Source of the DNA: Bubalus kerabau
Taxonomy: Eukaryota; Chordata; Mammalia; Artiodactyla; Bovidae
Assembly: GCF_029407905.1 (NCBI RefSeq)
Contig: NC_073642.1
Span: forward strand, 3,472,001-3,536,000
Length of the DNA: 64,000 nt
Reading direction: 5' to 3'
Shown here: piece after piece, positions 1 to 11,376 of the stretch
Layout of the letters: each line of letters begins with the position of its first letter
How positions within the stretch are numbered: position 1 is the stretch's first letter
Notes under the pieces: generated by a model
Told to the model about the DNA's origin: nothing
Databases searched by the model: none
What the model saw: the letters and a program-made list of their open reading frames with translations, nothing else
Program-made: the position numbers and the translations under genes

Positions 1-1340
1 TAGTCATTATCATTCAGTGAGAGTGACTGTTCTTGGAACAGGGTGGCAGAAGGGCCCACATCACAGAATACCTCCCCCATTTCAAACACGTAAGAAGTAC
101 AGGTATATGAAGTCAGAGTGACTCAGATGGATGTCTTTCCTCTGTGATTCCTCTGTTCTTTACTGCACAGGGCCCAACCTGGAGAATCAGTATTTGCCCA
201 ACTGAAATTCTGTGAAGCAATAACCTCTGCAGCTCTTCCCAGAATGTCCCATTTAAAATGAGATGTGTGGACAATGATGCTCTCGGGATTATTAACTGCT
301 AGATATCCAGGTCTAGGTCATATTCATGCCTGAACTCACAGAAAGAAATAAACTAAAAATTGATGGGTCTTTACCTTTCCTTTCCCTTTTGAGGTTCTGT
401 TTTTTCTTTCTAACCAGCCTTTTTCTTTTCCCAGTTTCCTAAGTGAATGCCACACACCAGTGATGTGGTAGCTGAGTGAGCCAGGCCCTGACCAGGCAGT
501 GAGAATGTGCTGTATCATGTTCAGGATCTCACACCTGGCCCACTGGGAGAAGCTGACCTCATGTTACAGTTGAGGCTGGAGCATGGAGGAGCAAAGTTAC
601 TGGTGAGGGTGCAGAACCAGACTCAAACTCCTCAGCTTTTGCCTCCAACACCTGCTCAGAGAGACGTAAAGGCCTGTCTGGGCACATGAGGGCAAAGGTG
701 GTCCTGAGACAGCCTCCCTGAACAGGGGCCATCCTAGAAGATCTGCCTGTCTTATCTCAGCTGGAACCAGGTGGCTGTGGGTGAACACACCTCGCCCCCC
801 TCAGCAGTTACCATGCCCTGGGGATGTGCAGGTCCATCTCCATGACAACCATGCTAAGGCCATCACCAGCCTCAACTGTCCTGATGAGGTGACAGAGTGG
901 CAATTGCTACATCACCAAGGGTGGGGGGCTACCACAGACCTCCTGTAGAAAATATGGTAATTAATACTGATTGGTGAGGAAGCTTTATTTCAGAGCAAGC
1001 TCTCACTTAGGTGTGCATTCTATATGCAGGAAGACCAAACTATCTGATATCGGGGAATCCTGGGGACCACCCCTTTTCCTAGGCTACCTGCAGTCTCTCC
1101 CAGCTCTCCCCAGCAGGTGGGGCTGCCACGTCCCTGAACCTCCCTGGAGATTGGACTTCAATCAGAGTGGGTGAGGAGACAGGTGGATGCGGGTGCAGAC
1201 TGGAGAGGAGCCCAGGAGGCTCGCCAGGCCAGCAGTCTACAAGGAAAAGCCACCATCAGACACACAGTCCTTAAGGAAATGATGCAAAATTCAGCAACTA
1301 TTCAGAGCTTAGGAGGAATGTTTTAAAATTAGATGCTGGT
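1..1340. other. ATP10A intron, mostly unassigned
   Basis: Part of the intron 3' of window exon 12. About 505-660 looks like a degraded MIR in minus orientation (a passage resembling the MIR core, ending with a pattern like CAACACCTGCTC). I recognise nothing else. There are no P4-ATPase coding motifs, so the next exon is to the left of the window. Confidence 0.5.
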
Positions 1341-1351
1341 CTTGAAACAAA

Positions 1352-1564
1352 ATCATCTCCCAGGTGGCTCAGATGGTAAAGAATCAGCCTGACAATGCAG
1401 GAGACCTGGGTTCAATGCCTGGGTGGGGAAGATCCCCTGGAGAAGGAAATGACAACCCACTCCAGTACTCTTGCCTGGAGAATCCCATGGACAGAGGAGC
1501 CTGTCCACTGGCGGGCTACAGTCCATGTGGTCACAAAGAGTCGGACACAACTGAGTGACTAACA
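1352..1564 (+). mobile_element. Bov-tA SINE
   Basis: A ruminant tRNA-derived SINE. The tRNA-like head reads CAGGTGGCTCAGATGGTAAA, followed by a Bov-A body ending at GACACAACTGAGTGACTAAC. It is flanked by an 11-bp target-site duplication with one mismatch: CTTGAAACAAA at 1341-1351 and CTTGAAGCAAA at 1565-1575. It is antisense to ATP10A. Confidence 0.9.
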
Positions 1565-1575
1565 CTTGAAGCAAA

Positions 1576-2057
1576 GTTCAGCGACAAGAAGTGATGGGAA
1601 TTCCGATCACCATGGAGTCTCTGGGTCCCGAAGCGTGATGAAGCTGGACCCCAGGTGGCTCACGGCCATCAGAAGCACCTACAAAGGGCCTTCTTCCTAA
1701 GTTGGCCTGGGGTCAGGCTTAGACTGCAGGCCTCTGCTGAGGCCAAAGCCACAGGACAGGACTCTTCTGTCTCCCCGGAGACAGTAAGAAGCTCTAACTT
1801 TTTAATTTGACACTGAATTACTGACTTCATAATATGTAGCTATATCTGTTGCTAGTGTATTTTGTGGCTTTCAAATCCAAGCTTTATATTTGGAACAGAC
1901 TGCCAATTTTATTGCACAGAGTGTGATTTTATAAATAGGAAAAAGAGAAAGAAAGTGTTTTCCCACCCTAGAGTATAGTATGGAAGGGGTAGGAAATTCA
2001 AGATGCTTCAAGGGGAGGCAGCTGCACAGGAGGAGGCTGTCCGGCCTGGATACTTGC
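1576..2057. other. ATP10A intron beginning, no recognised element
   Basis: Sequence immediately downstream of the GC donor of window exon 12. It is moderately AT-rich around 1795-1960. I see no repeat or exon here. Confidence 0.5.
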
Positions 2058-2367
2058 CTATGGCCAGGGTCATGGCCTTGAGCTTGCTCCTGACCAGTTT
2101 CACCACCATGCTCTTCTGCAGGGGGGTTGAGCGACAGCAAAGGACAGACCGGCACTGCTTAGCAAGGAAGAGGAATTTGTCCTCCAGGTTCTTCTGGAGG
2201 GCGTAGGCCAGACTTCTCCCATCGATCACGAGGCTGGGGCCAGAGGCAGTGGCTTCGGAGGGTGGACAGAGAGGGGCGAAGCCCACGCTGAGGCTGCCAA
2301 CGGTCCTCCGGGGGCTGCGGGACTGCACATAGCGCAGGCACTGGTCCAGCAGGGCCTCGCACGCCTC
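2058..2367 (-). CDS. ATP10A: ATP10A window exon 12 (P-domain; GC donor)
   Basis: 310 nt, 103 codons plus G. It begins EACEALLDQCLRYVQSR. After a variable insert it reads SLVIDGRSLAYALQKNLEDK, then FLFLAKQCRSVLCCRSTPLQ, then KLKAMTLAI. The CCRSTPLQK motif is P-domain, and the final G starts the Gly-Asp-Gly-Ala-Asn-Asp hinge, which is split by the intron. The acceptor is CTTCAG before 2367. The donor is ATAG|GCAAGT (2057-2052), a second GC 5' splice site. The following exon is off-window. Confidence 0.95.
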
Positions 2368-3110
2368 CTGAAGTGGACAGAAGAGGAACGCAAGGGTCAC
2401 TCATCCATATCACCCCAGCGATACATCTGAGACTCTGCCAGGACCCAGGCTGCAGTCCTGGCCCAGAAGGGCACCCTCCTGCACCTGGAAAGTCAGGGGA
2501 AGTGGTCGACTTTCAGCATGAAAGAGTCTGGGTGGGTTTAGGGTTCCTATTAGGATTCTACTTGATTCCATTATACTGTGTAGAGCATCTTCACTTTGGG
2601 AGGCCTAGCCAGACTGTGGTGGAACTGCTAGCTGGTCAGGCCATGGGAGCTTTCCAGGCACTTCCCCATGGTCCTCAGAGACCCTTACTCAGAACTTCTT
2701 GTTTTCTAGTGAGCTACCAAGAAGAGCTTCTGCTGTGATTAGCTTCAAAAGAAGTGTAATCAGAATCTCTTTAAGCTCTCCAGTTGGCCAGGGGAAAAAA
2801 AGCCTAATTTCTGAGGCTTTGAATTGGCAGTGCCCTTCCAAAGCTGTATCTGAATCCCAGAAAGGATAGGGAAACTTCCTGGGGAGACTGCAGGGTCAGG
2901 GCACAGAGGCATGGGAGGGACAAGTGTTTCTAATAATGAATAAACTCCAGGAACTCCACTGGTTCCTGCTCCTCCATGGACAGAGAGACCCAGGTTAGTG
3001 AGCAGCTTCACACATGGCACTGTGGGAATCAGGTGTTTCCGATAAGCACTTACTGAGCACGTTTTATATTGAGAAAAGTGGGCGCGACGCAGAATAGAAG
3101 CCTGAAAAGA
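2368..3110. other. Unassigned intron sequence
   Basis: Intron sequence upstream of window exon 12 (on the minus strand). There is a pyrimidine-rich acceptor tract next to the exon. I recognise no repeat or coding motif. Confidence 0.4.
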
Positions 3111-3137
3111 TGCAACCGTTGACTTTGGGTGATGGGC

Positions 3138-3234
3138 CAAGAAGCGGGACACACACATGGCCCTACGACCACAGCAAGTCACTGAGCGGGACACATGCAT
3201 AACCCCATGACCACAGCAAGTCACTGAGCAGAAT
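3138..3234 (+). repeat. Two-copy tandem repeat, about 42 bp
   Basis: Two imperfect copies share ACGACCACAGCAAGTCACTG / ATGACCACAGCAAGTCACTG, with GGGACACA and CATGCATAACCCC between. It lies directly beside the CpG-rich block. Confidence 0.6.
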
Positions 3235-3850
3235 GCGCAGTGTGCCGGATACGAGGCGGGGGGAGCCTTGCTCTAGGGTGGGGCTGGGGGCGGGGGCGGT
3301 GCCCGGGAAGGCTTTACGGAGAAGGCGGGTCCCCACTGCAAGACCAATCCGGACGCTCGGGTCCTAGCACAAAGCCCTGGCAAGGCAGAACGGAACGAGC
3401 GGATCCTGCCCCCACCCCGAAAGCCCGCGGTGGCACCCGGACAGAGTCACCGAGTGGCGCTGAGGACTCAGAGTAAACGGCAGCGGTCAGGCTGGGGAAG
3501 GAGACCACTACTCTAAGCACGCAGACGTCTGGACAGAAGCTGGAAGCGGGACAAGAAAGCTCCAGTGCGAGGAGAAGACCTCTACTTCTGGCTTGAAAAC
3601 CAGAAAAGAGAACTTTCCGTGCTCAGGGCAGAGGGAGGAAACCCCATTTTTATTTATTTTCCTCGATTCTCTTGAACCCAGAGCCAGGCGACTCTGCTCC
3701 AGAGCAGCAGCAGGAACAGCCACGGTGGCAGGGCCGCCTGTCGCCGGGGACTAAGGGAGGAGTCCCTCCTCTCAGACCAACTGCGGCCCCGACGGCAAGG
3801 CGGCCGCTGCCCTCCTTCTGTCTGTCCACCACCTTGGCCCCGGAAGTCAG
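3230..3850. promoter_or_regulatory. Intronic CpG-rich block (candidate CpG island)
   Basis: I count roughly 26 CpG dinucleotides between about 3240 and 3550, against very few in the flanking intron. The block holds GC-box-like sequence (GGGGGCGGGGGCGG near 3287-3300) and a CCAAT pentamer near 3345 on the plus strand. No ATP10A exon or recognised repeat explains it. Short ORFs in it show no known domain. It could be an alternative or antisense promoter, an imprinting-related methylated island, or the relic of a GC-rich repeat. Only the base composition is seen directly. Confidence 0.45.
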
Positions 3851-4126
3851 TGCTGAGACACAAAGCAGATCAAGGCAACTCAAACACTCGCCTTTCAGCC
3901 AGAGGGAGTCCCAGAGAATCAGAAAGTAGTGGAACATTGTTAGGAGTCAGGAGCTGGGCAAAAATATGAGACAGATTCTAACAGCTTGGCAAAGGCTAAA
4001 CAAAAGTGACACTGAACCCAACACCCCCAGGCTGTTTGGAGCCTGCAGCCTGCACCCAAGAGGACTGATTACCTGCCTTAAAAAAATACACATTCTCCAT
4101 AGAATTTAAAGTGACCAGAGGGCCAT

Positions 4127-4447
4127 CTGGGGCTTCCGTGATAGCTCAGTTGATAAAGAATCTGCCTGCAATGCAGGAGATCCCTGTTCGATTCCTGGGT
4201 TAGAAAGATCTCCTGGAGAAGGGATAGGCTACCCACTCCAGTATTTTTGGGCTTCTCTTGTGGCTCAGCTGGTAAAGAATCTGCCTGCAATGCAGGAGAC
4301 CCCGGTTTAATTACTGGGTTGGGAAGATCCCCTGGAGAAGGGAAAGGCTACCCACTCCAGTATTCTGGCCTGGAGAATTCCATGGACTGTATAGTCCATG
4401 GGGTTGCAAAGAGTCAGACAAGACTGAGTGACTGTCACTTTTACTTT
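4127..4447 (+). mobile_element. Bov-tA SINE with two tRNA-like heads
   Basis: Two tandem tRNA-like units (starting near 4130 and 4249, each with GATAAAGAATCTGCCTGCAA or GGTAAAGAATCTGCCTGCAA) are followed by one Bov-A body ending ACAAGACTGAGTGACTGTC. The flanking duplication is CAGAGGGCCAT at 4116-4126 and CAGAGTGCCAT at 4448-4458 (one mismatch), so the dimeric head was inserted as a unit. Confidence 0.88.
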
Positions 4448-4458
4448 CAGAGTGCCAT

Positions 4459-5390
4459 TTAAAATACCCACAATGCAACTCCAAATTTATCAGCAGATAA
4501 AGAGCTAGGAAATTCTCAGTGCTGTGGAAAAAGAAAATCTACCGAAGTCAATGCCAAGATGACACATATACTGGAATTATCTGAAAGAGACTGTGAAACA
4601 GTCATTAAAAAGGATTCCAAGAAGTAAGAAATAATTCTAGAAATGAATAGAAAGTCTCAGCAAAAAACATAAGATGTAAAGAATAATTAAATACAAATTT
4701 CAGAACCCCCAAAACACATTAATCAAAATGTAAAGCTCACTGGATTCCACTATGTATCCATCATTGGATTACATAAATAATTTATGTAATTTCTCTGTGC
4801 TCAAGGAGGGGTATTATAACCTCACATTCTGTAAATGGGAATATGCACAATGACTTTCTTTCAAAGAGGACAGTGTGCAATGGGTGAAAAGAATTGGCTT
4901 ATGATGGAAAAAACCAGACAAAATTAACATCCACAGTAATACGCCATGTTGATAGAATATGCTCTTGACATGATGTGACAAAATGAAGAAAATGACCTTT
5001 TGTCTGTGGTCTTCTTTCCCAAAGCTCGTAACTTTAATCAAGAGAGAGACATCAGACAATTTCCCATATAAGACATTCTACAAAACATCTAACTGTATCT
5101 ATCCTCAAAACTGTCAAGGTCATCCAGAAGAAAGCCTGAGAAACTGTTGTAGCCAGTAAGAACCTGAGGAGACATGGCAACTAAATGTAACGTAGGTCCT
5201 GAATGAGATTCTGGAAAATAAAAAGGACAATAAGATGAAGATTAAGACAATCTGAATATAGCACAGACTTTAGTAGCAACTGTATACCAATCTCCATTTA
5301 TTAATTGCAAAGATGTTAATATTAGGCAAAATTAGGTGTAGGTGAAACAGTACTATCTTCACAAATCTTTTGGTAAATTTAAAACCATTC
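4459..5390. other. AT-rich unassigned intron, possible old L1 debris
   Basis: AT-rich sequence with short stretches resembling the spacer part of old L1/HAL1 elements. It is too degraded to assign. No exon signature is present. Confidence 0.35.
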
Positions 5391-5860
5391 TATATAAAAA
5401 GTTTATTAAAAAAACCCACTGAGTGAGCTCAATGGCAGAATAGAAATAACAGAAGCAAAAGCCAGTGACCTCAAAGACAAGAGAAATTATCCAATTTGAA
5501 CGAGAGAAAAAAAATTAAAAACTGAAGAGTGCCTGTGGGACCCTTGAGAAAATATCAAAAGACATGTCATCAGTCTTTGAGAAGAAGAGGAGAAAGTGCA
5601 CTGCAGAAAAAGTGTTTGAAGAAATAATGGCTGAAAACTTAACAAATCTGGTGAGAGACACAGCCCCATTCAAGAAGCTTAGCAAATACCAGAGTATAAA
5701 TCAAAAGAAATCGAGGCCCAAACATATTATAATGAAGCTGCCTAAAACTAAAGAAAAACACTGGAAAGCAGCCAGATAATGATTCACTAGCTATGATTCA
5801 AATGACTGCTGATTTCTCACTGCGTACCGTGGCGAAATAAGACATTCTCTGATGAAGAAA
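5391..5860 (+). mobile_element. Old L1/HAL1-like fragment
   Basis: The pattern of an L1 region upstream of ORF2 is readable on the plus strand: GAAATAATGGCTGAAAACTT, then ATGAAGCTGCCTAAAACTAA, then AAAGCAGCCAGATAATGA. The same family motif recurs in the L1 fragment near 16.6-17.0 kb. It is broken by stops and not functional. Confidence 0.6.
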
Positions 5861-5899
5861 AGCAGGAGCATCTGCCATCAGTGGACCTACTCTAAAAAA

Positions 5900-6150
5900 C
5901 AGATGAAGTTAGGGAGTTTGGGATAGGCTTGTACACACTGCTGTATTTAAAATGGATAACCAACAAGGACCTATTGTATAGCACATGGAACTCTGTGCAA
6001 TGTTATGTGACAGCTTGGATGGGAGGGGCATTTGGGGAGAATGGATGTGTGTATATGTATGGTGAAGTCCCTTTGCTGTTTACCTGAAGCTATCATATTG
6101 TTTATTAATCAGCTGTACCCCACTATAAAATTTAAAAAAATAGAAGTTCC
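5900..6150 (+). mobile_element. L1 3'-end-like fragment
   Basis: It contains the artiodactyl L1 tail pattern: ACCAACAAGGACCTATTGTA, then ATGGATGTGTGTATATGTAT, then CTTTGCTGTTTACCTGAAGC, and ends A-rich near 6145. It is 5'-truncated. Confidence 0.65.
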
Positions 6151-6239
6151 CCCTAGGAAAGGGGAATTGTGCCACAAGGAAACTTGAAACAATGGAAATG
6201 TAAGAAGAGCAGCAAAAATTGTAAATATAATTTAAGTAA

Positions 6240-7344
6240 ATATAATCTAACTTAAGTAAATATAACAGACCATTCTTTTCCTCTTGATGTCTTTAAAAAT
6301 CTGCTTTTAGATTGAAAGGAAAAAGTATATATCATCTGATGAGGATTTCAATATATGCAACTGTAATATGTAAGATACCTACAACATTAGGGGGAAGAGT
6401 TGAGGGAAACATGGAGTGATAAGATTTCTTCATTCCACTGATTGGAATGAAGTAGATTGACAACTTACATACGCATAGTATGCTGCTGCTGCTGCTAAGT
6501 CACTTCAGTCGTGTCTGACTCTGTGCGACCCCATAGACGGCAGCCCACCAGGCTCCCCTGTCCCTAGGATTCTCCAGGCAAGAACAGTGGAGTGGGTTGT
6601 CATTTCCTTCTCCAATATGCATAGTATAAGCCTAGTAAATACACTAAAAATGTTAAGTGATGTCAAAACATAAGATAAATTAAAATGGAATACTAAAAAT
6701 ATGTTCAAATAGCTCAAAAGAAGGTAGAAAAAGGAATGGAAAAATAAAAAACAGAATAATAAAACAAAATATAAAATAGTAGACTTGCATCCAAACATAT
6801 TGATAATTAGAATAAATGTAAATGATCTAAGCATACCAGTTAAAAGGAATTGTCTGAATATATGAAAACATGACCTATTGTCCAAAGGTAATGCCACATT
6901 ACATTACATTACAATGCTTCATTTCAAATGTAATGCTACAGGTAGATTAAAAACAGAAGGATCAAACAAAGCATGCCATGCAAACAGAAATCAAAATATA
7001 TGGAGTGACTATTTGGGGACAGAATAAATTATTTCAGGCTTTTCAGGTCATTCAGTCTCTGTGGCAACTACTCAACACTGCCATTATAGCATGGACACGC
7101 CTAAGACTGTGTATTAAAACACAGAGAAGGCTGTTCAAATACAGCGCCATAAAAACAGGCAGTAGGCTGGATTTGAGGCATAAGGCAGTTTTCCAATTCT
7201 TATTATAGAAGAAGTACCATCTCTCAACAGGAGCTAATTGATCCACCAGCCAACATTACAGAACATACATTCTTTCCATGTGCATATGAACACTCACCAA
7301 GAAAGACCATACCCTGGGTCATTAAAAAATGAATATAAAAGAAT
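6240..7344 (+). mobile_element. Old L1 ORF2 region (host element of nested insertions)
   Basis: Degraded but recognisable L1 ORF2 sequence on the plus strand, for example AATGTAAATGATCTAAGCAT near 6814 and CATGCAAACAGAAATCAAAA near 6976. It is interrupted by the SINE at 6481-6614 and the L1 tail at 7360-7860. It continues at 7876-7974 and, after the BovB, at 11377-11740. Confidence 0.6.
6481..6614 (-). mobile_element. Bov-A SINE with (CTG)n end
   Basis: Minus orientation. On the plus strand it begins with a TGC/CTG repeat and reads AAGTCACTTCAGTCGTGTCT and so on to TCATTTCCTTCTCCA. The target-site duplication is ATACGCATAGTA (6469-6480) and ATATGCATAGTA (6615-6626), one mismatch. It is inserted in the old L1. 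Confidence 0.9.
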
Positions 7345-7359
7345 AAAAAGCACATTCTA

Positions 7360-7862
7360 CACAGTGGAGTATTATTCAGCCATAAAAAAGAACACATTTG
7401 AGTCAGTTCTGATGAGGTGGATGAACCCAGAACCTATTATACAGACTGAAGTGAGTCAGAAAGAGAAAGATAAATATCATATTCTAATGCACATATATGG
7501 AATCTAGAAAAACGGTTAGAATCTACTTACAGGGCAGCAATGGAGAAACAGACGTAGAGAACAGATTTATGGACATGGGGACAGGGGCGGAGAGGGTGAG
7601 GTGTATGGAAAGAGTAACATGGAAACTTACATTACCATATGTAAAATAGATACCAACAGGAATTTATTGTATGTCTCAGGAAACTCAAACAGGGGCTCTG
7701 TATCAACCTAGAGGGGAGAGAGATGGGAGGGAGGCTCAAATGGGAGGGGATATATGTATACTTATGGCTGATTCATGTTGAGGTTTGACAGAAAACAGCA
7801 AAATTCTGTAAAGCAATTATCCGTCAAAAAAATAATTAAAAAAAACTGAAAAAAAAAAAAAA
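7360..7862 (+). mobile_element. 5'-truncated L1 (3' end with poly-A)
   Basis: It starts in ORF2 at GTGGAGTATTATTCAGCCAT and runs through the 3' UTR to an A-tract at about 7840-7865. Flanking 15-bp duplications are AAAAAGCACATTCTA (7345-7359) and AAAAAGCATATTCTA (7861-7875), which shows target-primed insertion into the older L1. The right-hand copy overlaps the end of the poly-A. Confidence 0.88.
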
Positions 7863-7875
7863 AAAGCATATTCTA

Positions 7876-7974
7876 TGACAAGAATGGACAGAAATCAACA
7901 GAATAGGTATAAAATAGAAATCGATAACAGAAAGCCAATAGGAAAACTCCAAACACTTGGAAATTAAACAAAAT
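7876..7974 (+). mobile_element. Old L1 ORF2 continuation
   Basis: This resumes the ORF2 reading of the element left of the L1 tail (TCTATGACAAGAATGGACAG, then AACACTTGGAAATTAAACA). Its last 11 bases form the left target-site duplication of the BovB copy. Confidence 0.65.
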
Positions 7975-10900
7975 CAGTTCAGTTCAATTGCTCAGGTGTG
8001 TCCAACTCTTTGTGACCCCATGGACTACAGCACATCAGGCTTCCCTGTCCATCGCCAACCCCCGGAACTTACTCAAACTCATATCCATAGATTTGGTGAT
8101 GCCATCCAACCATTTCTTCCTTTTCTCCTCCTGCCTTCAATCTTTCCCAGCATCAGGGTCTTTTCCAGTGAGTTAACTGTTAACTCTTCGCATGAGGTGG
8201 CCAGAGTATTGGAGTTTCAGCTTCAACATCAGTCCTTCCAATGAACACCCAGGACTGATCTCCTTTAGGATGGACTGGTTGGATCTCCTTGCAGTCCAAG
8301 GGACTCTCAAGAGTCTTCTCCAACACCACAGTTCAAAAGCATCAATTCTTCAGCGCTCAGCTTTCTTCACAGTCCAACTCTCATATCCATACATGACTAC
8401 TGGAAAAACCATAGCCTTGACTAGACAGATCTTTGCTGGCAAAGTAATAAGCTTTGTTTTTTAATATGTTGTCTAGGTTTGTCATAGCTTTTCTTCCAAG
8501 GAACAAGTGTCTTCTAATTTCATGGTTGCAGTCCCAAAATAAAGTCTCTCACTGTTTCCATTGTTTCCCTATCTATTTACCAAGAAGTGATGGAACTGGA
8601 TGCCATGATCTTAGTTTTCTGAATGTTGAGTTTAAGCCAACTTTTTCACCCTCCTCTTTCACTTCTCTCTGCCATAAGGGTGGTGTCATCTGCCTATCTG
8701 AGGTTATTGATATTTTCCCCAGCAATCTTGATTCCAGCTTGTGCTTCATCCAGCCCAGCAATTCTCATGATGTACTCTGCATAGAAGTTAAATAAGCAGG
8801 GTGACAATATACAGCCTTGATGTACTCCTTTCCCGATTTGGGACCAGTCTGTTGCTCCATGTCTAGTTCTAACTGTTGCTTCCTGACCTGCATACAGATT
8901 TCTCAGGAGGCAGGTCAGGTGGCCTGGTATTCCCATCTCTTTCAGAATTTTCCACAGTTTGCTGTGGTCCACACAGTCAAATGCTTTGGCATAGTCAATA
9001 AAGCAAAAGTAGGTATCTTTCTGGAATTCTCTTGCTTTTTCAATGATCCGACGGATGTTAGCAATTAGATCTCTGGTTCCTCTGCCTTTTCTAAAACTAG
9101 CTTGAACGTATGGAAGTTCTTGGTTCATCTACTGTTGAAGCCTGGCTTGGAGAATTTTGAGCATTATTTGCTATCATGTGAAATGAGTGCAATTGTGCAG
9201 TAGTTTGAGCATTCTTTGGCATTGTGTTTCTTTGGGAGTGGAATGAAAACTGACCTTTTCCAGTCCTGTGGCCACTGATGAGTTTTCCAGATTTGCTGGC
9301 ATTTTGAGTGCAGCACTTTCACAGCAAAATCTTTTAGGATTTGAAATAGGTCAACTGGAATTCCATCACCTCCACTAGCTTTGTTCACAATGATGTTTCC
9401 TAAGGAACACTTGACTTCTCATTACAGGATGTCTGGCTCCAGGTGAGTGATCACACCGTTGTGGTTATCTGGGTCATGAAGATCTTTTTTGTATAGTTCT
9501 TCTGTGTATTCTTGCCACCTCTTCTTAATATCTTCTGCTTCTGTTAGATCCCTACCATTTCTATCCTTTATTATGCCCAACGTTCCCTTGGTATCTGTGA
9601 TTTTCTTGAAGAGATCTCTAGTCTTTCCCAGACTGTTGTTTTCCTCTATTTCTTTGCACTGATCACTGAAGAAGGCTTTCTTCTCTCTCCTTGCTATTCT
9701 TTGGAACTCTGCATTCCAATGGGTTTATCTTTCCTTTTCTCCCTTGTCTTTAGCTTCTCTTCTTCTCTCAGGTATTTGTAAGGCCTCATCAGACAACCAT
9801 TTTGCCTTTTGCATTTCTTTTTCTTGGGGATGGTCTTGATCACTGCCTCCTGTACAGTGTCACGAACCTCTTTCCATAGTTCTTCAGGTACTATCAGATT
9901 TAATCCCATGAAACTATTTGTCACTTCCACTGTATAGTTTTAAGGGATTTGCTTTAGGTCATTCCTGAATGGTCTAGTGGTTTTCCCTACTTTCTTCAAT
10001 TTAAGTCTGAATTTGGCAATAAGGAGCTCATCACCTGAGCCACAATCAGCTCCTGTTCTTGTTTTACCTGACTGTATAGAGCTTCTCCATCTTTAGCTGC
10101 AAAGAATATAATCAATCTGATTTCAGTATTGACCATCTGGTGATGTCCATGTGTAGTCTTCTTTTGTGTTTTTGGAAGGTGTTTGCTATGACAAGGGCAT
10201 TCTCTTGGTAAAACTGTTAGTTTTTGACCTGCTTCATTCTGTACTTAAGGCCAAATTTGCCTGTTACTCCAGGTAGCTCTTGACTTCCTACTTTTGCATT
10301 CCAGTCCCCTATAATGAAAAGGACATCTTTTTTGGGTGTTAGTTCTAGAAGGTCTTATAGGTCTTCATAGAACCATTCAACTTAAGCTTCTTCAACATTA
10401 CTGGTCGGGGCAGAAATTTGGATTACTGTGATATTGAATGGTTTGCCTTGGAAACAAACAGAGATCATTCTGTCATTTTTGAGACTGTATCCAAGTACTG
10501 CATTTTGGACTCTTTTGTTGACTATGATGGATACTCCATTTCTTCTAAAGGATTCTCGCTCACAGTAGTAGATATAATGGTCATCTGAGTTAAATTCACC
10601 CATTACAGTCCATTTTAGTTCACTAACTCCTAAAATGTCGACGTTCACTCTTGCCATCTCCTGTTTGACCACTTCCAATTTCATGGACCTAACATTCCAG
10701 ATTCCTATGCAATACTGCTCTTTATAGCATTGGACTTTATTTCGATCACAAGTCATCCACAATTGGGTGTTTTTGCTTTGGCTCTGTCTCTTCATTCTTT
10801 CTCGAGTTATTTCTCCACTGATTTCTAGTAGTAGCATGTTGGACACCTACTGACCTAGGGAGTTCATCTTTCAGTGTCCTATCATTTTGCCTTTTCATAC

Positions 10901-11365
10901 TGTTCATGGGGTTCTCAAGGCAAAAATGCTGAAGTGGTTTGCCGTTCCCTTTTCCTTAGACCACGTTTTGTCAGAACTCTTCACCATGTCCTGCGCATTT
11001 TGAGCGGCCCTACACAGTGTTCTCATTGTTTCCTTGGGTTTGACAAGGCTTGGTTAGTTTTAATAGTTTTAATAGATTGGTTAATCTGCCCTCTGATGGA
11101 GAAGGATAAGAGGCTTATGGAAGGTTCCTGATGGGAGAGACTGACTGAGGGGGAAACTGGGTCTTGTTGTGATGGGCAGGGCCATGCTCAGTAAACCTTT
11201 AATCCAGTTTTCTGTTGATGGGGGCACTGAGTGCAGCAGTGCATGCAGGGGGCCTTTTGAAGGAGGTAGCTATTATCTTTCATCACCTCCACCATAGTTT
11301 GGCCTCAGGTCAAACAACAGGGAGGGAACATAGCCCTGCCCATCAACAGAAAATTGTATTAAAGG
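7975..11365 (-). mobile_element. BovB (RTE) LINE, near full length, copy A
   Basis: A 3.39-kb BovB read on the minus strand, from the 5' region (about 11365) to the 3' end GACACACCTGAGCAATTGAA (about 7995). A perfect 11-bp target-site duplication, TTAAACAAAAT, lies at 7964-7974 and 11366-11376. Endonuclease-domain remnants lie at 10846-10382 and reverse-transcriptase remnants at 9930-8694, including FIDYAKAFDCVDH (RT motif A). Many stops and frameshifts make it non-coding. It is co-oriented with ATP10A. Confidence 0.93.
8694..9128 (-). pseudogene. BovB reverse-transcriptase fragment (copy A)
   Basis: A 144-codon open stretch of the BovB polyprotein: RKGRGTRDLIANIRRIIEKA, then FCFIDYAKAFDCVDHSKLWK, then GVHQGCILSPCLFNFYAEYI. 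It holds RT fingers/palm sequence with motif A aspartate. The YADD box is lost because the frame ends at INNLR. Retroelement relic, not a host gene. Confidence 0.85.
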
Positions 11366-11376
11366 TTAAACAAAAT

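Noticed and set aside
1352..1564. tRNA-like sequence at SINE heads (also 4127, 41699, 44082, 44331)
   Set aside because: These are tRNA-derived SINE heads attached to Bov-A or CHR bodies with target duplications, not functional tRNA genes.
1..2057. Possible downstream ATP10A exon with GDGAND and TM5
   Set aside because: No minus-strand frame shows DGANDVSMIQ-like residues, so the exon lies left of the window.
2003..2413. Other ORFs overlapping window exon 12 on both strands
   Set aside because: They are shadows of the real exon frame, which alone matches the P4-ATPase P-domain and has proper splice sites.
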